Below, in pieces: positions 1 through 11,700 of a DNA stretch of 64,000 nucleotides (within the stretch, counting starts at the first letter, position 1; each line of letters opens with the position of its first letter). Below the pieces are notes generated by a model that made no database searches, was not told where the DNA came from, and saw nothing but the letters and a program-made list of their open reading frames with translations. Source of the stretch: Litsea cubeba (taxonomy: Eukaryota; Streptophyta; Magnoliopsida; Laurales; Lauraceae); NCBI GenBank assembly GCA_012931725.1, contig CM022949.1, forward strand, positions 66,667,679-66,731,678. The letters are read 5' to 3'. The translations under genes and the position numbers were made by a program.

Positions 1-1826
1 GGCCACCTTTTTCCTCTCAGCCTCGGCTTCGCCCTTCGCCTGCTCAAGCCCCGCTGCGAACTCTCCTTCGACCCTTACCAGTTTCCGAGTAACGGCATCC
101 AGAGATTCCTCGAGGCCGTTGTTCTCCGCGTTCAGCTCGGTGATCACAGTGCCTTGCCTGTAGAGCCTGTCAGTTGCGACCATAGACTTCTGTACCGTCT
201 GTCGAATAAACAAGGCATTCATAAAAATAGTCGGAAGTCACCGAAACCAAACAAATTGACAAGTTTAAAGATTCAAGTAAACTCACCGCGAAGCAGGACT
301 GCATCAGCGACAGTATATACTTCGGGTCGTCGTACCCTTCCAGCTGAGCCATGTCTCTAGGCAGGGCGCAGGAACGCCCAAGTGCCTCGAGAACAAGGGG
401 ATTGACCTTCCGGAGGATACGGTCCTCCATCGTCATTGGCCTCCCCGGCTCAAGTAGGAAACTCGGCTCCCACGGACTTGGATTGGCAGATGGTGGCGCC
501 ATAGCCGAACTGGAAGCACCATCGATTCTCGGCCTCTTCTTTGGCCGGCCTTCCTTCTGTCCAGTTTCGGCCGAAAGGCGCCGAGCTTCTGGCTCAGTAG
601 GCTGAGCGGAGACAGGTCCGGAGAGAGAGGCCTCGACCCCGGCAGCAGGAGAAGTCGACGAGGGCCGGGGTGCAGAAGCCTCGACCGTATCCAGATTCGA
701 AGGCGCCAGGGGGGCTCGGGGATCCTCAACCCCAAGCGCCAGGGTTTCTATGTCCTCGAAGGACAGGCGCCTGGCGCGACGCATCTCAGCACTTGGCGAA
801 AGGGACAAGACTGCTCGGTGCGCCCCTTTCTTCTGTAACAGGACCAGGCGTGGCTTCGGCGCCGAGGTAGAAGCCTCAGCACCCGATGTTGCCCTGCGGT
901 CTAGGCCAACCCTGATTCGCGAGGGCTCTTCCCTCTCTCTCCCCGGCTTCAGCAGCAGCCTGATCTCTTTCCGCAGTGGATCCGGGGACGCCCAGCTCGG
1001 CCCCGGCCTCAGGATCGGCCTCCTCCAGATTCCCTTCTCCAACGGGCTCGATTGTCCCTCTTATGTAGCCTCGGTACTTTGGCTTGTAGTCCAGCAGGGA
1101 CCAGGTCGCCCTACTGTGGAAGCCCCCATACCTCTGAACCGTTCGAAGCCAGGCCTCGTTCCTCTTCCATATGAACTGAGCGGCCTGTCGTCTCTTCTTG
1201 GCAGCTGCACCACAAACAAAAATATCAGTTCGGCATGATAAAGAATCAAAACCATGTCAAAGAAGAAAAGATGGTGATTACTTGGAGGGGACCCGAAGTG
1301 GCGGGGAATCTTGTAGACTCTATCCATTTCGGTACTGCCGAACTCCCAGTTGCCCAAAACATACAAGAGGTCGTCCCCGGCGTACTTGTTCGAGTCCTCC
1401 AAGTACCGAACGAAGCCTTACCGATACGGCTTGGCTCGGAGATAGTAGGCATCTCCGAGCTTGCATATGTCATAGACATCCTCGATGTCAAAGAAGCCGA
1501 GGTCGATGCCTAGGACCTCGTTGAGCTTAGCCATGCCCATTATGACCTTGAAGACGTTGGGAAGCAGCTGGCAGGGACACAGGGACCACTGGCTCAAGCA
1601 CCTCCTCAGCAGAGGATGAAGGGGGAAGCGAACCCCACCTTCGATGATAGCCACCAGTGGAAAGGGCATCCAGCCGTCTGAATAATCACGGAGGTTGATT
1701 CCGTGGGGGTCAGCCGCCCTGACACGGACGTTGGCCGGAATCCTATATGTAGACCTGAGCCCCTCTATCGCCGCCTCATTCTCTATTCAAAGGCTGTAGA
1801 TACCCATCTCTACCGGAACGAAACCC
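1..1826 (-). pseudogene. antisense ORF of the gypsy element ('putative gypsy type transposon' protein), degenerate
   Basis: Read on the - strand, three exon-like blocks are visible: about 1826-1282, 1203-287 and 198-1 (continuing out). Two short introns with GT-AG ends separate them (1281-1204, phase 1; 286-199, phase 0). The first block holds the segment GGVRFPLHPLLRRCLSQW..QLLPNVFKVI, typical of the plant 'Putative gypsy type transposon' (Transposase_28-like) family. The second has a basic KKRRQAA stretch, RYGGFHSRATWSLLDYKPKYRG and a long Ser/Pro/Glu-rich region. The third is a Glu/Lys-rich probable coiled coil. In-frame TGA (about 1787) and TAA (about 1417) codons and a probable frameshift near 1000 show it is not translatable as it stands. 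The function of these antisense proteins is unknown. Confidence 0.65.
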
Positions 1827-2367
1827 AAAAACCCACAGGGAAATGCAAGAAGGAAAAGAGCTTGCAAAGACGAACCTGAGTTTCGAACTGGCGGGGCCCA
1901 ACCTCAGCAGTACTCCTCTTCTCAGGCAGAGTTCGCTCGTGGTGACTTCTTCTTCTCCAGTTCAAAATAACAATGGGAGAGAAGGAAGTCTTGGCGCCCT
2001 ATAAATAAAGACAGGAAGGGGGGGGGGAACAACCTCTTCAGAAACCCTAGCGACACACGTGCTAGGCACCCCTTGGGTTTCCACGCGCGTCGCGTCACTC
2101 ATTGAATGCGCCCCTAAAAAGCAGTACACGCATCCTCGACGCGACTGGACAACCAACCAAATCATGACGCGTATGGTCGTCGATATGTCTTCAACAGTGA
2201 TTTGCGAGCATTATTTATTACCTCGGTCGTTCAAAGCGACTATGGGTGAAGGCCAAGCGCCAACGGTCGAAGCCAAGAGGAACTCTATCCCAGAAGGATT
2301 TCCTGTCATATAGCTCCCGACCTCACTTAGCTGGCGAACTTCGTAAGGTCAGAAGCTAGGGGGCAAT

Positions 2368-3108
2368 TGTGTGGGGTTGTTTCCCGAAGTACTGAGGTTA
2401 TGCTAACTCCGGCGCTTATACCCATTAATCGCTCCCTGACCTCGGCAAGCATTGCTCATGTGCTACCCGAACTCAAGACCGTCTCCGGTCTCGGGCACCC
2501 CGATCTCAATACAAAGCGCCCACTTCGGCTACTCAGTTCGGCGCCAGGGCCAGATCCTTACCCGGGATGGGCGGTAACGGCTCTACTTCCAAGAGTATCT
2601 AGCTGAAACTGACAAAGCCATCCTGGCCGTCCTTTACCCCTGACAGCGTGGCATCCAGCGGTTAAGTCCCATCAAAGTATGGCCCCCAATCAGGCCCGAT
2701 GGGACTAAGCCCAAAAGTCAGCTATGGTAAGGCCCGATTAGACCAGCATTTAATGCATGATGGGTTGATCGGACTCTCATTTAATGAATAGTGGGCTGAT
2801 ATGACGATACCCCTGGGCATGCCAGGACGTCGTCATGAGCCTCTCCATGCAACGTAGGCCTCCTCCTCTATAAAAGGAGAAGCGATCTCCATTACAGGTA
2901 TGCACACCATAACCAGAGAGCTGTTACTCTGTCTCTCTTCTTCCTTATCTCTATCCTATTGCTCAGACCACTCACTGACTTAGGCATCGGAGAGCCTTGT
3001 GATGCCCACAGCCAGGGTCCTTTGACATCCTCGTCTTCTTCCGTTTCAGGTTTCCAGATCATCCATTATCTTCCAAGGAGCATCAGACTCAAGATAATCT
3101 TCATTACA
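2368..3108 (+). repeat. 3' LTR of the gypsy-type element
   Basis: It starts TGTG directly after a purine-rich tract ending GGGGGCAAT and ends TACA. A TATA box at 2869-2877 marks the promoter of the U3 part. The 5' LTR is outside the window, so the exact ends and the target-site duplication cannot be verified. Confidence 0.7.
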
Positions 3109-4748
3109 AAGTCCGTAATATTTAGGCACTTACATGAACTAACATAATTTTATGCACTAATAATTATATCATTTAAACACATTATTAATTATATATATTC
3201 AATCTTGTGGTGGGATCAAATTTTATTTTACCGAGATTTTAGAATATTCCATGAAAACAAAGGCCATTCAATTTGAGTGATATGATTTTTAATAGGTGGG
3301 CTCTATAATAAATTTTCTTTCCCTTCACTTTTCCCGTGGGTGAATGATACTCTTAGTCGAACCGGCGACAACAAGCCGGCGTCTTTCTGTTGTTCCACCC
3401 ACTTCTAGCTAAATGACAGACGTGTCACAATAATAGCAATTATAGCCATTGTGTGAGGATCCTATGAGTTCCTGAGTTGAAGAATTTGATGAGTTGAAAG
3501 AGTTAGAACTACGACCTGGCATGGCCACCCATATAAAATCCTTGCAGGCACAATTTGAACGTTATTGTTGTGTATGAATATCATCAAATTTTAGTTTAAT
3601 AAAAGTTTTTCCCACTGTTCTTAGATTGACTATAATATAAATAAATTTTATCAATCTAACCGTCGGGCCAACTTTAAGTGAAGAAAATTTTCAGAAGATG
3701 AACAGAGTCTCTAATATAGTTGGCTCACTAGTAGAGCTTGACTCTTTTAACTAAAGAATTCTCTAAATCACTCACGTAGAGGATCCCGACTCGGCTTAGA
3801 ATTGTCACGCACATGCATTGTGGTTTGATCAAGAGTCAAAGGTCAATAATTAACTCTTGAAAAGATATGATTATCCATATTATTTTGAGCCTTTTGACTC
3901 ATCCGGGCTTTGATCGTCAATTTGTTTTTGGCCTGCAAGCTAGTCACAATGAGATCTACCTATTAGAACTTTGAAGTTCAAGTAGAATAAATGCATATAA
4001 TTAATAATATATAAAATTATATTAATTATATTCTCGGTCTTATCGGTCAATAACACTTGTCCCTCTGGAAGAAGATCCCGACTCCGCCGCTGCCTCATGA
4101 AGATGTCTCTCATGGCTTATGTGAGAGAATTTTCTAAGTAGCTTATGGGACCCATTTGGAGCACGACAATTACAGGAGAATAGCGTGATGGAAAGGTTTT
4201 ACTATGAATATGATTTTAGGTAAAATCATCACAATCATATCACCGCACAAACTTTGTTTTTTCTTTTATAATTTTCAATGCTCGCAACTCTTGTAATTGG
4301 GTGAAATATTGGCCCGGGCCGTTACGAGAGGGTAAATAATCTTTATCCAATTTAGGTCTCTAATAAGTGGATCCCACAAAGACACGCACCTTATGAATTT
4401 CTTACCAAGCTCAAAATAACCTTAAACTCTTCAAAATAAGGAGAGCAACTCGAGGTTTTGGGCTCAAACTGATTTTTGTAAAGGCACCGCACTGAGTTTG
4501 AACCTTTAAAGTGTTTCACCCACTAAACACCACTTGGGGCTATCTATTGAAGATCTGAACCACCAAATGAACACCTTCCTCTTTTACGGGATCTTTCCAA
4601 ATTCTACTCTAATATGAATTGGTCTCACAATAATATTGGCAATATGATTAATAATGTGATTCATACAATCGTATACATTATTAACCATATGCTCAATCAT
4701 TCGGTGGGACCAACACCTATCCATGTAAAATTTCGAAACATTTGATAG
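3109..4748. other. intergenic, no gene recognised
   Basis: AT-rich sequence with no ORF matching a known family and no clear terminal repeats. Nothing supportable was found. Confidence 0.5.
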
Positions 4749-5116
4749 CAGGGGCGGACCTACATCAAACAAGCCTGGGGCGGTCACCCCAAATATGATC
4801 CAAGATGGCTATGGCCCATGTCCCATTCTAATTTCTACTTTTGCCTATTAGATGGGAATTGGAGACAGGGGTAGACCTACAAGATACAAAGCTGCGTGCA
4901 GTCACCCCAGGTCTGATCCATAATGGCCTATGGCCATACCCCATTCTAGTAAATTCGTCGCTCCACGATAGGATATGAGTTATTTATACTTGCCAAAAAA
5001 AATTAAAAATCATGTGTTTAAATAAGTGAAGATCATTACTGTTTGATGTTGATTTTGACTTTTTCAATCGACTATTTTCCGCCCCCACCGATATAAAAAT
5101 CCTGAATCCGCCACTT
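4749..5116. mobile_element. hAT-like MITE
   Basis: The left end CAGGGGCGGACC and the reverse complement of the right end (AAGTGGCGGATTC) form an imperfect terminal inverted repeat of the CAGTGGCGGA type. The flanks TTTGATAG (4741-4748) and TTTGATGT (5117-5124) agree at 6 of 8 bases, consistent with an old 8-bp target duplication. The inside contains two diverged copies of a stretch with CACCCCA...TGATCCA. It has no coding capacity. Confidence 0.5.
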
Positions 5117-5389
5117 TTTGATGTGTTCATTTATGAGCTGTTTGAATTTTCAATGAGTAAGCCGGACTCCACTACGGCCGATCTTAGCCCAACTGAAGAA
5201 CCCAAAAGGTGTAACTTTTTCCCAACCGATTTGAACAGTTGAGGTCAAGTCTACATCTAACTCGGGCCCAAAAACTGGCAAGCCGTTGGCACAACCTCAA
5301 CCTAAACCTCGGCCGTTCTCGTTTGAGAAATCACTTGTGTCAATGTGAACGGGTCCTCCAGTAACTTTCCCATCTCCAATGCGGGCCCC

Positions 5390-5472
5390 ACCAACCACGT
5401 GAAAGACAGTGAAAGCTGAGAAAGAATCGAGAAAAGTCGGAAGGTCGAGAAGAGAGCAGGGAGCCACCAACC
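5390..5472 (+). promoter_or_regulatory. MYB/bHLH-type sites in the ANR promoter
   Basis: ACCAACC (5390-5396) overlaps by one base the palindromic G-box CACGTG (5396-5401). A second ACCAACC lies at 5466-5472. R2R3-MYB proteins of the TT2 type bind AC-rich motifs and bHLH proteins of the TT8 type bind E/G-boxes in BANYULS/ANR promoters. The adjacency here, about 200 bp upstream of the TATA box, fits an MBW-complex target. The sites are seen directly; binding is inferred. Confidence 0.5.
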
Positions 5473-5599
5473 CAAATATGATCTCTCTTCCTACCGTTCT
5501 CAGTTAGATGTTGATGAGCCGCTGCAACAGCATAACATTCACATGTCTACCTTCTACGCCTGCGGAAGTGCGGCTAAGATGCCATGAGTCGCGGGCGGC

Positions 5600-5607
5600 T
5601 ATTTAAA
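5600..5607 (+). promoter_or_regulatory. probable TATA box of ANR
   Basis: TATTTAAA lies 128 bp upstream of the ANR start codon. Transcription would begin near 5630-5640, giving a 5' leader of roughly 100 bases. Confidence 0.55.
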
Positions 5608-5734
5608 GACGAGTCAAGCTCGACCAACACGCAGTAGCTAATTAGCTGTAAGCTTTCAAGGACCAAGAGTAGTAATTAGAAGAAGCCTGTCCGTACGTCC
5701 GTCCGTCGTGTGTTTGTGAGAATTCCCAAGAGAG

Positions 5735-8700
5735 ATGGCAACCCAAACAGCCGTGAAGAAATTGGCGTGCGTAACGGGAGGATCTGGGTTCGTTGCAGCG
5801 TTGCTCGTGAAGCGATTGCTGGAGAAGGGGTATGCGGTCAACACTACCGTCAGAGACCCAGGTTGGTTCGATTTCCACACTTTAACCTACCTACCTTTTA
5901 CTTTCTTCTTGATGATGGAGAGCAGCTGGACTAGCTTACAGCAGCAACGGGTGCAACCTGGGTTACTAAAAACGGGTTGGTTGGATAATGGATACAGTTT
6001 GTACTCTCGAATAAGATAATAAGTAGACACAAGGGGTGGACTGACCTACAGTACATACATGCTTGATTTTGGACTGGGTCCATTTACAAAACTAGTGTGA
6101 AAATTAATTCTCTGTATGGTTATTGAATTGTAATAACCTTTAGCAATTCCCATCTCCCTTAATTAAAAGACTTTGAGATCTGATATCATTTGTTATAGGC
6201 AGGCGGACAACCACTAACTTCTGTTTGTTTGACTTAAGTTTAGGCACTTTTAACAAAAATAAATAAATTTAGACATATTTTGTGACACTCTGGAGTCCAC
6301 ATCGATTACAGAGAGAAAGAGGAAAGTGACTTGGGATTTTATATATAGAGTTTTGCACCCTTAGCATGCATGAGGCGCTAAATACTGGTGTGAATCCTCT
6401 TTACTAATTAGACATCACAAGCTGGTAGGCCCAGCTGACTTATGGAATTGACTCAGAAAAGGATTTAAAAATTAAATTGTCATCTACCAAAATTTAATTC
6501 TATTTGGCATTCTTGGCAATTAAATGGTAGTCTTATTCAAGTACAATAGAACCTTGATAATTTAATACCCGATTCCCGATTAATTAATAACCTCGCCAAA
6601 ATAATATTTTTTTCCAGTCCCAACTTGGGGACAACATGCTAAATTAATAATTTGCTGAATTTATAAGATAATAGAAATTTGAGAATTAATATAGACCCCT
6701 GCAATATATAAATTAATAATGCCTTAATACATATGTAATGGATTATATATTTAGGATGACTTCATAAAGAATGAATCAATTCTGACTTGTTGCTTCTTGA
6801 AATTTATGTCACCTTGAATCTCATCTCGGACTTTTCTTAACATGGTAAGAATTTCTGGTGTTGTCTTCTCATGGTACAACAAAAAATTATTCAATGTCTT
6901 CGCTGTTTTGAGAGCTTCTTTTCGTGAAGGCGGCTTCACAGCATCATTTTCATCTTCAACTTCATCACTTTGCTCATTTCCCATGATGTTCTCAATCATC
7001 TCCTCATCAGTCAACATCTCTGAAGTTGTGTTATTCTCTTCAGGGTAGTTCAAGAGGTATTCGGCATCCATTCCATTACGATAATTCAACCATTTGAACA
7101 AGGTACAACAATAAATATTTTGTTGAATTTTTTAAGAAAATAAATAATAGTTTGATAAATTAATAAGTTATTAATTAATGAATAAATTAATAAATTATTA
7201 ATTTATCGATTATTTAATATCTCGCTAAATTAATAGATTTTGCTAGTCTCGAGGCTATTAATTTAGAGAGGTTTAACTGTAGGTGATAAATCTACAAAAT
7301 CTTCGACTTATGTAGACAAGTGGGTCCTACCAAGTGGCCACAGTGCTAGGTGTAAAGTGGGCCGTGCTGTCAGGCTGGCCTGGTCATGCCTGGGGTCGTT
7401 CCAGAACGGCCCACCGCACGGCTTAGGTTGTGTTGTGCTGGCCGTGCCACCCATGTGCCAGCCCACATACCTCTTTTTAATTTTTAATTTTTTTAATAAA
7501 TTGAAAGAGACTTAATGGACTTTTAGGGGTTCTCAACTTAAAATAATGTTGAAACTATTAAAATAAATTCACAAACATTAATGCTAATTTACAAATGAAT
7601 AGCAAATCTTTAATGATTTTAAGTTTAATATTTTATTTATATAAAAAAATCAGAATTTTTATATATAATTGTCGTGCCAGGCGTGCTGGTTCGGCCTAGT
7701 CAATGGGCCGTGGCCAGGGATTTTTTCGTGCTGTGCAGCCCGGCCCAGTTTACACCCCGAGCCACACATCACCTTCCACACATCACCTGTATATTCCAAG
7801 TCAGCTTCTAAGGTAAGGGCTTTTGATATTTAATGGAGGCTGGAACTGCATTGTTCCTTTTCTCTTTTGGTAGAAAGACTACTCGGTTGTTATTAACCTT
7901 TTCTCCCTTTAGTTATTAGCTTTCCTCTTCGGTCGGTAGTAAAAGCTTTTGCCACTGGTTTTTATGTCGGGGAATATGCTGGTCTGGCTGGGCCCATTGA
8001 ATTGGCCTTTTATAGAGGGTTGATTTGTGGTTTGATAGACATTTTGTTTAGTTTGGGTTTGAAAAAGGGTTTGAGAGAGAGGGTTTGTTGGGTTAGGCCC
8101 TTTTTGGGTGTGAGAGAGCGGTTGATGAAAAGAAAAGTAAAGGGTTTGTGTTTCTTGAGAAGAAGAAGAAAGAGTTTCAGAGAGGGTTTGTTGAGGTTTG
8201 AGAAGAAGAAAATGGAGTTGGGAAGGGGACTTGGCCCAATCCAGCTTGACCCAGCTTGGTGAAGGCCGAACCGAGTCAACTCGGAGTTGATTGATTTTAA
8301 AACCTAGCAAATAAGTGTGGACTTGAGCTGAATTAGAATGACCCAGCCCATTTCTAATGCCATCTGACACTGCACTTGGCTGAGCCAAAAGTGTCCATTA
8401 AGAAACATCCCGCTCAACTGAAAAGAACAAAAGGAGATTATGAACTAAAGATCAAACACTCGTTTGTTAGACCATTCCGTTCATTGTGGGCCAATCTGAT
8501 TAAGTTGGATCATTGATGATTTAAATTTCATGGAATGCATACATTAATCTATTCTTTTTGTTTCCTTGTTTATGTTACAGCAAATAAAACAAAGGTTTCT
8601 CATCTTGTGGATCTTCATGGCCTGGGTGAGCTAAAACTTTACCGAGCAGAATTGACAGATGAGGGCAGCTTTGATGAAGCTATCTCGGGCTGTGACATCG

Positions 8701-11700
8701 TCTTTCACGTGGCCACACCGGTGCACTTCGAATCCAAGGACCCTGAGGTAACAAATTTTTTACAAGCCCTTCCAAACAGAATGTGTATGAAATTCCCAGG
8801 AACCCCAAGCCATGCCTTAGTGTCAAAAAAAAATAAAATTGGTGTAAAGGTTAAGATTTATACTAGGACATCAAACAATATCTCCTTTGGTAGGAACATA
8901 GTTACGTGGTTCACAGTTTGACTAACTACCATTCAAATTCCAATTCATTACCTGGGACTTACTTGATCAGAAGATTTCCAGACTTCAACAACTTAGATGA
9001 ACTTTCACCCAAAAAAAAAAAAAAACATTAGTTGAACTAACTTCATCTTTGCACACACTAGAAATCCATCTTTATGGCCCACATCTAAAATTCCGACCAC
9101 TCGACCAATTTACTTAGTTAAACTTGCGCCCAAATGGTTAAAATAAAAACCGAAGTAAAATTTCATGTTTACAAGTGCTCAATCTTTCAGTGGGGCCAAC
9201 TCCATTGGAGTTTGATTGAACTAATGTTAATACATAGTACAACTCTTTGGACCAGCTTGAATTTCTTAGGTGGGCCTGATTGATTGATTTATAGGGCTAA
9301 GCTTTAAGGATTGTATGAGAACTGTTCATGGATTGAACTGCCAATAAGCAAGCAAACTGTTTGAAGTTTGAAGGCTTCATTAGCAAACTAGGTAACTATG
9401 GGTTGGAATGTTAAACCTGTTGAATCAAATTCCCATCTACCTTTTCACCTTATATCCTTCCATCTCCACTTCTTTAACACCCTTTAAACCTATTTTGCTG
9501 TATATTCCTAGGAATTCTATACAAAATAGGGCAAACTCACCCTTAGTCCATTTCATCTCCTCTAAGCTTGTTTTTTTTTTTCCTTTTCTTTTTCCTTTTT
9601 AGAATGATATGATCAAGCCAGCAATCCAAGGTACACTGAATGTCCTCAAGTCGTGCATGAAAGCAAAGACAGTGAAGCGTGTAGTTTTGACCTCCTCGGC
9701 AGCTGCTGTGTCCTTAAATCAGCTGACTGGAACAGGCCATGTTGTTGATGAGGAATGCTGGAGTGATGTGGAGTTTTTGGCTTCTGAGAAGCCACCCACC
9801 TGGGTAAGCTTATTAAAATTCTTTTCTCGAGGTTTAGTTAGTTCAGCTCTCTTTTAACTTGTTTAGACTTAGTGATTCTCTAATGATTTTTGTAAATACC
9901 CATGTAACTTTGTCCTGACCAATATGAGGTGAACTTCTGTCAGCCCAGGTGCACCCATTCTTTGGAGTCCACTTAGGTCTACCTTGGACACATCCAATTT
10001 GTGGGGTTGGGTGATATGTGTGCGGGTCATTGAGGATAGATGATGCATCCAACAGAACCAAGCCTCAAAATTGACCCACATAAACAATCAATACATGACC
10101 ATCATAGAAGATCCATGCAAGACTGGCACCATATTTGCACAAGAGTCATCCAAGTTTTCTATTTCCACCCATATGTCTAATAGTTTTGTTATCTGCGGGG
10201 TTCATGCCAATTTTGGTAATTTGCCTTGATTTTTCCCTAAGAAGGTTTTATAAAAGAAAAGGATGTACAGAATTAAAATTAGTTAGTGGCTTGAGTTTGC
10301 TTAATTCGGAAAGAAGCTGCCCTTCCTAATCATCCTTCGGATCGATCTCCAGCATCAAGCGGTTCCCCTGTTAAATCCAGCATCGAGTGAGTCTGTGAGG
10401 TTTTGGTGCTTCTGTTGTGTGCTCTGATCACGCTAGCCCTTCTGGGCTGCACCGATGAGAATAGTCCAAATTCCACTCTGAATGTATAATCCTAACCCTT
10501 GATTTGAAGCATCATAGTCGACTGCTTCTTCTATTTAATCATAATCCTAATCATTGATATTGGAGAGTCCTAGTTTGATGCATTTTCTTTCTTAGAAATC
10601 AGGAAGAAAGAATACCCTTCATGATTTTGTTCTTTGCAAGGGATGTGTGTGGTTCCTAGTAAGATGATTCCTTTTGGTGTGGTTCCATATTTTTTTCCTT
10701 CCCATTGCATTCTTTTCCACATTGTTATATAAGTCTCTCTCTCTATATATATGTGTATGTATAAATGTATCTCTCTTACACACAAGCAGTTGAGAGCTAA
10801 TCATAGTAGGTCTGTGGTTGGATAGATTTCTCATAGATGAGCTCCACTTCACAGAATAGGGATTAGAAAAGAGGCATATATGCTAAGTAACATTTATTGA
10901 GAAGAGGAACTAAAGTAGGGTTCTTAATTTTTTGTTAAAAAACATGTTCTCGATGTTCGAGAAGCCTTGCACAAAGCACTGATCATGGCTGAATGGGCTG
11001 AGTTTGGATTTTGCTTCTGCCTAGCGAGCTTAGAGTGCTGAACATTTGATTGGGCACAACCTTCAAGCTAATATGTTTGTTATTTACATTGCAGGGATAC
11101 CCGGTCTCGAAGACACTAGCAGAGAAGGCAGCATGGAAATTTGCCGAGGAAAACAAACTGGATCTCATCACTGTTATTCCTGTTCTCATGGCCGGTCGTT
11201 CTTTAACTAAAGATGTCCCCAGTAGCAGTTCTCTTGCGATGGCCTTTCTCACAGGTGAGAAAATTATAATTCAAAATTAATTCACACCTATGTCTCTGTC
11301 CGTATTGGTGTTGCAGACGGCCAGGATAAACCCACCCAGCTATTGGCTGGCTGATTTTTCTGTCCCATTTGCTGTACCGGGCTGATTTTCTAGCCTGAAA
11401 ACTAAATGGCCTTAGACTATGTAAGTGTTACCCTAAAGCTCTCGCTAAATCTCCCAACTCGCCGAGCCCCAGCATATCTAATACCAACCAGCCTTATCTA
11501 TTGCTTAAGGACGCAGGCTTAGGATTAGCATCGGCCTGGTTGGGCTGGAAAGGAACTTCTCCAAGTCCAGTGCTTTTATTTGGCCAAGTACGTTTCACAA
11601 TCGGGTTTGTAGGAGTAGTTTATGCCCATCTCGAAAGTAATATGTCCTGTGTAAAAATGTAGAGCCGTAGTATCCAGTAATAATCCATCAACCCAGGTCC

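Larger units (their letters stand above)
1..3108 (+). mobile_element. 3' part of a Ty3/gypsy-type LTR retrotransposon
   Basis: The right end is a 741-bp LTR (2368-3108, TGTG...TACA) preceded by a purine-rich tract (2351-2363), so the element reads on the + strand and its 5' part lies left of the window. The LTR holds a TATAAAAGG box at 2869 and an R/U5-like stretch with the ACTTAGGCATCGGAG type of motif common in plant gypsy LTRs. No reverse transcriptase or integrase is visible here. The only coding signal is a broken ORF on the opposite strand upstream of the LTR, an arrangement reported for Grande-like gypsy elements. The region is GC-rich compared with the rest of the window. The gypsy assignment rests on LTR style and the antisense ORF, not on pol. 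Confidence 0.75.
5862..8580 (+). other. ANR intron 1 (2.7 kb)
   Basis: Large first intron with GT and TTACAG ends. It contains a pogo-type element (6544-7279) and a hAT-like MITE (about 7347-7760). The long ORFs around 7909-8388 are low-complexity antisense and sense readings without family features. Confidence 0.85.

Noticed and set aside
351..1238. + strand ORFs of 84-162 codons in the gypsy region
   Set aside because: Shadows of the - strand antisense ORF; the - strand has the domain, introns and coiled coil.
7909..8388. 159-codon and overlapping 86- and 89-codon ORFs in ANR intron 1
   Set aside because: Low-complexity (GAGA/GTTTG-rich) sequence open in several frames on both strands, no family motif, lies within a spliced intron.
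8535..8921. 128-codon ORF reading through ANR exon 2
   Set aside because: Only 8581-8747 is exon; the rest runs into introns on both sides.
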